Below the pieces are notes generated by a model. The model worked only from the letters and a program-made list of their open reading frames with translations, made no database searches and was not told the DNA's origin. Position numbers and translations under genes: made by a program. 64,000 bases of DNA, from the NCBI RefSeq assembly GCF_900112615.1, contig NZ_FOMK01000005.1, positions 62,001 through 126,000 on the forward strand, in the 5' to 3' direction. Below, in pieces: positions 59,280 to 64,000 of this stretch. This DNA comes from Chitinophaga sp. CF118. Lineage in GTDB: Bacteria; Bacteroidota; Bacteroidia; Chitinophagales; Chitinophagaceae. Every line of letters begins with the position of its first letter. The first letter of the stretch is position 1.

Positions 59280-61061
59280 TCAGCTATATATTTTCTCTAC
59301 CAGATTCATGTACTTCTCCATAATCACTTTACGTTTCACCTTCAGTGTAGGAGACATTTCCCCTCCGCTCACAGTCCATTCATTTGGAAGCAGTTCAAAT
59401 TTCTTGATCTGTTCTATATGACTGAAATACTGGTTGTATTTATCTAATATATGCTGATAAAATCCAAGTACATCCTGGCTTTTCAGTAATTCCCCGCGCG
59501 AATCAGCCGTTATGCCCTTTTTAGCCGCCCAGCGTTCCAGTTGGGCAAAAGAGGGTACTATCAGTGCACCGGTAAACTTCCGTCCTTCACCTACTACCAT
59601 AATCTGTTCTATGAAGGCAGATTCCTTGAATTTATTTTCAATAGGCTGTGGGGCAACAAATTTACCACCAGAGGTTTTGAAGAGTTCCTTTTTGCGGTCT
59701 GTGATTTTCAGAAACTTGTTGTTAACAAGCACCCCGATGTCTCCTGTATGGAACCAACCATCTATAATAGACTCTGCCGTCAGATCCGGACGCTTGTAGT
59801 AGCCCATTGTAACATTCGGGCCTTTGCACAGAATTTCTCCATCTTCTGCCAGCTTTACCTCAACATTGTTGATCAGAGGACCAACAGTACCAAACATCCG
59901 GTCCTTTACGTCTGTCCTGTTCACACTTATCACCGGCGATGTTTCAGTTAATCCATAGCCTTCCAGCACAGGAATGCGGGCTGCAGTGAAAATTTTCAGT
60001 AAACGTACCTGGCATGCTGCAGAACCAAGTACAACAGCATCTATATTTCCACCGAGCGCTTCCCTCCATTTATTAAAAATCAGTTTATTGGCGATAGATA
60101 ACTGCAGGTTATACCATCCTCCCATCGGTTTGTTGATCTCGTATTTCTTACCCAGTTCTACCGCCCAGAAGAACAAAGCACGTTTGATTCCCTTTAATTC
60201 AAGCCCTTTGGCCATGATCCTTTCATATACTTTTTCCAGCAGGCGGGGTACCGTAGTAAAGATAGTAGGCTTTACCTCACGCAGATTATCTCCGATGGTA
60301 TCCATACTTTCTGCATAATAAATAGGCACTCCACCTGTCAGGTAAACATAGGAAACCATACGTTCAAAAATATGATTCAATGGCAGGAAACTCAATGCAC
60401 GGGCATCCTGACTAACAGGCAGGTAAGGGGCACAAGCTGTAACATTGCTCATGATATTGCGATGGCTCAGCATTACTCCTTTGGGAGTGCCGGTAGTACC
60501 GGATGTATATATGATCGTTACCAGCTGTTCAGGATCAATGTTCTTCTTGATCTCCTCTATCCTGGAAAAATCTTCTTCTTTTGCCATGGCAGGGATTTCT
60601 GACCAATGCCTTACCCCTTCTATCTTACTGAATGAAAAAATCTCTTTTAACAGGGGAAGTTTATGACGGAAAGGAGTGATTTTATCAAACATCTCCTTAT
60701 CACTTACAAACAGAATGCGTGCTCCAGCATCATTCAATACAAATTCAAGCTCATGTTCACTGAGTGTTGGGTAAATAGGAGTGAGTACAGCACCTGCCTG
60801 CTGACAGGCAAGATCTGTTAAAATCCACTCTGGGCGGTTGGGAGACACAATCGCTATTTTGTCTGTGCCCTCGGGAGTAGTATCTCCTTTACCAATTCCC
60901 ATTTGTAATAACCCAGCACTGAACCGCAGCGTAAGATCTGCTACTTCCTGTGTCGAATACTTTTTCCAAACGTTGTTTTCCTTTCCTACCAGCATATCTG
61001 ATTTAGGATAGTGCTTAAGCTGATAGTCGATTACATCAAATAATCTTAGTGGCTGCTCCAT
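59280..61061 (-). CDS. Long-chain fatty acid-CoA ligase (AMP-forming)
   Basis: Adenylate-forming enzyme of 593 residues that activates long-chain fatty acids to acyl-CoA. The AMP-binding P-loop is TIIYTSGTTGTPKGVMLSHR (about residue 188); VLEGYGLTETSPVISVNR, DGWFHTGDIGVL and the hinge KITDRKKELFKTSGGKFV follow in order. The catalytic lysine should lie in the late part (SPTLKVKRKVIMEKY). Length and motifs fit the FAA1/FadD15-like group common in Bacteroidota. It is followed by no operon partner; the 2TM gene is 30 bases upstream on the same strand. Confidence 0.92.
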   Translation of the reverse strand: MEQPLRLFDVIDYQLKHYPKSDMLVGKENNVWKKYSTQEVADLTLRFSAGLLQMGIGKGDTTPEGTDKIAIVSPNRPEWILTDLACQQAGAVLTPIYPTLSEHELEFVLNDAGARILFVSDKEMFDKITPFRHKLPLLKEIFSFSKIEGVRHWSEIPAMAKEEDFSRIEEIKKNIDPEQLVTIIYTSGTTGTPKGVMLSHRNIMSNVTACAPYLPVSQDARALSFLPLNHIFERMVSYVYLTGGVPIYYAESMDTIGDNLREVKPTIFTTVPRLLEKVYERIMAKGLELKGIKRALFFWAVELGKKYEINKPMGGWYNLQLSIANKLIFNKWREALGGNIDAVVLGSAACQVRLLKIFTAARIPVLEGYGLTETSPVISVNRTDVKDRMFGTVGPLINNVEVKLAEDGEILCKGPNVTMGYYKRPDLTAESIIDGWFHTGDIGVLVNNKFLKITDRKKELFKTSGGKFVAPQPIENKFKESAFIEQIMVVGEGRKFTGALIVPSFAQLERWAAKKGITADSRGELLKSQDVLGFYQHILDKYNQYFSHIEQIKKFELLPNEWTVSGGEMSPTLKVKRKVIMEKYMNLVEKIYS

Positions 61062-61091
61062 GTTGTTTCTTTAATAAAAATAATGCTGGAT

Positions 61092-61385
61092 TCAGAGTCC
61101 TCTACGATGTTTCTCTTCCTGCAACTTATCATATTCCCTCACCGTATCACCAAAAGGATCACGATGCCATGCGTGAAAATATTGAAAAGCAAGACCTAAT
61201 CCCCAACCCAGTGCAGGCCATACAGGCCAGGGAGTAACTGAGAAGTTGTGTGATGTAAGGAACCAGATGGCCCAGAGGAATGCATTTATAACAAGATAGA
61301 TCATCAAATGGGTTCTGAATCTGGATCTGGACTTAGCTATTTGCCAGAGACGTTCATCCCGTTGAGAAGTTGTTTCCATATGCAT
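61092..61385 (-). CDS. 2TM domain protein
   Basis: A 97-residue protein with a charged N-terminus (ERLWQIAKSRSRFRTHLMIY), two hydrophobic helices at about 25-43 and 52-70 and a charged C-terminal tail (YDKLQEEKHRRGL). The text HLMIYLVINAFLWAIWFLT and WPALGWGLGLAFQYFHAW match the 2TM family, often linked to histidine kinases or found as single proteins in Bacteroidota. Its own function is unknown. It precedes the acyl-CoA ligase by 30 bases and could be co-transcribed. 61386-61696 upstream holds nothing I see. Confidence 0.75.
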   Translation of the reverse strand: MHMETTSQRDERLWQIAKSRSRFRTHLMIYLVINAFLWAIWFLTSHNFSVTPWPVWPALGWGLGLAFQYFHAWHRDPFGDTVREYDKLQEEKHRRGL

Positions 61386-61696
61386 TAGTTTTTAAACGTA
61401 GATATAACTAAATATAGAGATTTTTCCCTGAATATATCAGGATCATCTTTTAACAGGGTTAATTACAGGAAAATGAAGGCATATCCACAACTGCTGCGCC
61501 ATTTCAGCAAAACAGGCTAATTTTGAATCAGACCCAAACAGACAAACAGCCTTAATACTAATACAGCATTCCAGGATTTCCACGAATTACACAAGAACCT
61601 TATTGAGAAAAGTTATGACTGCACCTATAGTGCGAAAAATTGTGTCTTAATGGTTATTTAATTGATGAAACCCAGGGCATTTTGTTTAATAATGCA

Positions 61697-61745
61697 CTCA
61701 CCTGTCCCTGGTGATAATTAATCTTTATCAAAAGGGACTGGTGAG
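61697..61745. repeat. 21-bp imperfect inverted repeat after the MFS gene
   Basis: CTCACCTGTCCCTGGTGATAA pairs with TTATCAAAAGGGACTGGTGAG at 18 of 21 positions, loop TTAATCT. It begins 16 bases beyond the MFS stop on the minus strand. No T run follows on either strand, so it is either a weak terminator or an mRNA 3'-end stabilising hairpin. Confidence 0.55.
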
Positions 61746-61760
61746 CTGGTTCTTTTATTA

Positions 61761-62990
61761 TTATCTGCGTGATTTCCCCACGTTGGGTAATAATCCCGTT
61801 AACAATCCAATTAATGGCAGGTAAGCACATACCTGGAAAACATATCCAATGCTTGTATGATCCGCCAGTTGGCCAAGTACAGCAGATCCTACTCCTCCCA
61901 TTCCAAATGCCAATCCAAAGAAAAGTCCGGCAATCATACCTACATTACCCGGCACCAGTTCCTGTGCATATACAAGTATGGCAGAAAATGCTGAAGAAAG
62001 GATCACACCAATGAATACACTGAGTACAGATGTCCACAGGAGATTGGCATGTGGGAGCAACAATGAGAAAGGTGCTACGCCAAGAATGGAAATCCAGATC
62101 ACATATTTACGGCCTATACGATCACCTACCGGTCCACCGATAAAGGTTCCTGCTGCAATGGAAAATAAAAATATAAACAAATATACCTGGGCACTCTGTA
62201 TAGAAAGATGAAATTTATCAATGAGATAAAAAGTATAATAGCTGGTCATACTCGCCATGTAAAAATATTTGGAGAATACCAGGATCAGCAGGATTCCCAA
62301 TGCAAAAGCAACCTTGCTTTTAGGGAGTTGTACATGTGTTACGCCACTTCCACTCTTAGATTTACCCCTGATACGATACGTATTTTTCTTATACCATCCA
62401 CCAATATTCAGCATCACCACAATAGCAAGGATAGCCCCCAGTGAAAACCAGCTAATGCTGGATTGTCCTTTAGGAACGATGATCATAGCTGCAAATAGCG
62501 GTCCCAGAGAACTACCGGCATTGCCACCCAACTGGAAAAGCGATTGGGCCATACCATGTCGCCCGCCTGATGCCATATAAGCCAGCCGGGATGCCTCCGG
62601 ATGAAATACTGAAGACCCAACTCCTACCAGCGCGACTGACATCAATACAAGATAAAAGTGATGCGCCTGCGACAGGCTTATGAGCCCCAGTAAGGTAAAG
62701 CCCATCCCTATTGCCAGTGAATATGGCTTGGGATTCTTATCAGTATATAAACCTACCAGTGGTTGTAATAAGGAAGCGGTCAATTGATAGGTAAGCGTTA
62801 TTAGTCCGATCTGGCTGAAAGTAAGATGTAATGAATCCTTTATCAGAGGATAAATAGCTGGTATCAGAGATTGAATAGTATCGTTGATGAGGTGAGAAAA
62901 ACTAAGTGCCAGCAATACAGAGAACACTGTTTTTTCTGCTACTTTCTGTGCTTCACTTTTTTTCGTTTCGTCCGGGATTATCTTTTCCAT
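61761..62990 (-). CDS. MFS transporter, fosmidomycin-resistance-like (Fsr)
   Basis: Major facilitator of 409 residues with about twelve hydrophobic segments. The N-terminal LLALSFSHLINDTIQSLIPA and LVGVGSSVFHPEASRLAYMA are typical of the Fsr group of exporters, named after fosmidomycin resistance; natural substrates are unknown. I choose ATG 62990 (MEKIIPDETKKSEAQ), which starts 11 bases after the GntR gene; an upstream start at 63053 would overlap it. Co-transcription with the regulator suggests that the regulator controls the exporter. Confidence 0.87.
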   Translation of the reverse strand: MEKIIPDETKKSEAQKVAEKTVFSVLLALSFSHLINDTIQSLIPAIYPLIKDSLHLTFSQIGLITLTYQLTASLLQPLVGLYTDKNPKPYSLAIGMGFTLLGLISLSQAHHFYLVLMSVALVGVGSSVFHPEASRLAYMASGGRHGMAQSLFQLGGNAGSSLGPLFAAMIIVPKGQSSISWFSLGAILAIVVMLNIGGWYKKNTYRIRGKSKSGSGVTHVQLPKSKVAFALGILLILVFSKYFYMASMTSYYTFYLIDKFHLSIQSAQVYLFIFLFSIAAGTFIGGPVGDRIGRKYVIWISILGVAPFSLLLPHANLLWTSVLSVFIGVILSSAFSAILVYAQELVPGNVGMIAGLFFGLAFGMGGVGSAVLGQLADHTSIGYVFQVCAYLPLIGLLTGLLPNVGKSRR

Positions 62991-63001
62991 AGTTGTGGAT
63001 A

Positions 63002-63694
63002 TTATTTCTTTGTTGATTCTTCGTCTATGTGTTGGGTAATACGTTGCGCCCATTGCCAGGCCTTTTGTCCGTCCTGGGCAATGATGCTGTTCAGCAGATT
63101 TTTGTGCAGTTGCTGAGTAGCCTTAAATGTATCAGTGGTATTGAACAATTCAACGAAACGCTTTTTAAGATGACTGGCCACCGTTTTATACAGATCAGAC
63201 AGGATACTGTTTCCCGAAGCCTCCGCAATGCTCACATGAAAATCAATATCCGCCTGGATACATTCTTCTACCAGGTTGGCAATACCGGCATCCTTCCGTC
63301 TTTTAAGATGATGTTCCATCTTTTCAAGATCTGCGGCACTGCGGTTATGGGCAGCTTTCTGTGCAATTTTCAATTCCAGTAACTGACGGACTTCATCCAG
63401 ATCTGCAAACTGTGCCCGTTTCAGCCGTTGCGGAAGGGGTTCTTCAATTCCAGGATTTTCTTCAACAAAGGTTCCCAGGCCCTGTTGTACCCGCACCACC
63501 CCTCCGTTTGCCAGAATACGAACGGCTTCCCGGATGGTAGAACGCCCTACGCCAAACTCCTGCATCAGGGCTGGTTCCGTTGGCAGTTTCTCCGCCGGCT
63601 TATAGGTACCACGCGATATCTGCTCCTGCAGCCTATGTGCTACCTCATCGGCAAGGCTGTTTCTTTTAATAGGTGTTGATTGCATATTCATCAT
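63002..63694 (-). CDS. FadR/GntR-family regulator (FCD domain)
   Basis: Repressor of 230 residues. The winged helix at the N-terminus contains GTYKPAEKLPTEPALMQEFG and GRSTIREAVRILANGGVVRV; the C-terminal FCD domain (about 85-220) is all-helical with metal-binding positions in DIDFHVSIAEASGNSI and the last histidines (QLHKNLLNSI). FCD proteins bind organic acids. It is followed on the same strand by the MFS transporter 11 bases away, suggesting an effector-exporter pair. Start ATG 63694; Met-2 and Met-4 are alternatives. Confidence 0.9.
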   Translation of the reverse strand: MMNMQSTPIKRNSLADEVAHRLQEQISRGTYKPAEKLPTEPALMQEFGVGRSTIREAVRILANGGVVRVQQGLGTFVEENPGIEEPLPQRLKRAQFADLDEVRQLLELKIAQKAAHNRSAADLEKMEHHLKRRKDAGIANLVEECIQADIDFHVSIAEASGNSILSDLYKTVASHLKKRFVELFNTTDTFKATQQLHKNLLNSIIAQDGQKAWQWAQRITQHIDEESTKK

Positions 63695-63752
63695 ATCATC
63701 AGATGATTACAAAGGTAATTAATCTCTCCACATCCTCACACCTTTTTTTATT

Positions 63753-63760
63753 TATCTTTG
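63753..63760 (+). promoter_or_regulatory. -7 promoter box for the last gene
   Basis: TATCTTTG, 66 bases before the ATG at 63827, matches the Bacteroidota -7 box. No clear TTTG -33 box was found. Confidence 0.4.
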
Positions 63761-63826
63761 CGCCTCTTATATTGGATGAAGCCCTTTATAAGTGTGTTCC
63801 ACCGGAATTTTAAACATGATTTACAG

Positions 63827-64000
63827 ATGAAAGCATTTAATTTATTTATTCTATATCGCTTACCACTTGGTATTGTTTTGTTGTTGGGCGGTGTTGCGCT
63901 GGGTTTTACAGTTGGCTGGTGGGAAGCCACTATTCCATTGCTGCTGGCTGTAGTATGCCTGGTTACGCATTTTATGTTCGGCCCTATGCGAATTGTTCAG
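63827..64000 (+). CDS. Membrane protein, cut by the window end
   Basis: The first 58 codons of a gene that continues beyond the window: MKAFNLFILYRLPLGIVLLL then GGVALGFTVGWWEATIPLLL and AVVCLVTHFMFGPMRIVQ. Two hydrophobic helices are visible with short loops, so it is an inner-membrane protein. No family can be assigned from this part. Promoter-like TATCTTTG precedes it, and the gene diverges from the GntR regulator. Confidence 0.7.
   Translation, partial: MKAFNLFILYRLPLGIVLLLGGVALGFTVGWWEATIPLLLAVVCLVTHFMFGPMRIVQ

Noticed and set aside
1..64000. CRISPR arrays, insertion sequences, prophage or toxin-antitoxin modules
   Set aside because: No spaced direct repeats of CRISPR type and no transposase, integrase, phage structural or recognisable toxin-antitoxin genes were seen.

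Overview
The window looks like chromosome of a Bacteroidota bacterium, most likely a Chitinophaga-type member of the Chitinophagaceae (inference; no 16S gene is present). Supporting signs are promoter boxes of the Bacteroidota TTTG / TAnnTTTG kind, a BamA gene followed by two OmpH/Skp chaperones, a Gfo/Idh/MocA plus DUF1080 sugar pair, a DUF6266 protein, a Wzi/RemB-like outer-membrane barrel and a Wza-Wzz exopolysaccharide locus of the Bacteroidota type.

Layout. 1-4.2 kb: end of uppS, bamA and two skp/ompH genes (envelope biogenesis). 4.4-7.2 kb: rpmH, rnpA, yidD and an S41 protease; rnpA has no ordinary start codon. 7.5-16 kb: a secreted oxidoreductase/DUF1080 pair, superoxide dismutase, a PAS-LuxR regulator, an SPFH protein, and tadA-ligA on the minus strand. 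16-28.6 kb: a probable untranslated + strand transcript with TTCCA repeats, a fused acyl-CoA mutase (IcmF type), a GH125 mannosidase, a membrane-anchored MutS-like ATPase, a radical SAM protein with a start-codon hairpin, DinB and AAA proteins, and a sterol-desaturase-like hydroxylase. Between 24.25 and 26.18 kb, on both sides of the DinB gene, lie four short units that each combine a 27-40 codon ORF, a GGGYATG motif, a small hairpin and an intrinsic terminator; this is the least explained signal in the window.

28.9-46.7 kb: one exopolysaccharide/O-antigen type locus, all on the + strand: Wza-like export protein, Wzz-like chain-length protein without kinase, Wzx flippase, glycosyltransferases, a Wzy/EpsG-like polymerase, an alpha-1,2-fucosyltransferase, an NAD-dependent epimerase, gmd and fcl (GDP-mannose to GDP-L-fucose), and a Wzi/RemB-like barrel. 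The product is predicted to contain fucose. A priming glycosyltransferase and a tyrosine kinase are not seen and must be encoded elsewhere.

46.8-55.5 kb: a small membrane ORF, an ABC-F ATPase, small stress or unknown proteins, an AraC regulator, an aldo/keto reductase, a free acyl carrier protein with a KAS III-like enzyme, and an acyltransferase. 55.5-59.1 kb is a decayed strip with three recognisable gene remnants (an MBL-fold protein, a second KAS III and an amidinotransferase-like protein) and a large inverted repeat, interspersed with OmpA-like, monooxygenase-like and DUF6266 genes. 59.1-64 kb: tRNA-Arg(CCU), a long-chain acyl-CoA ligase, a 2TM protein, a GntR/FCD regulator with an MFS exporter, and the start of a membrane protein cut by the window edge. 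No insertion sequence, prophage or CRISPR array was seen.
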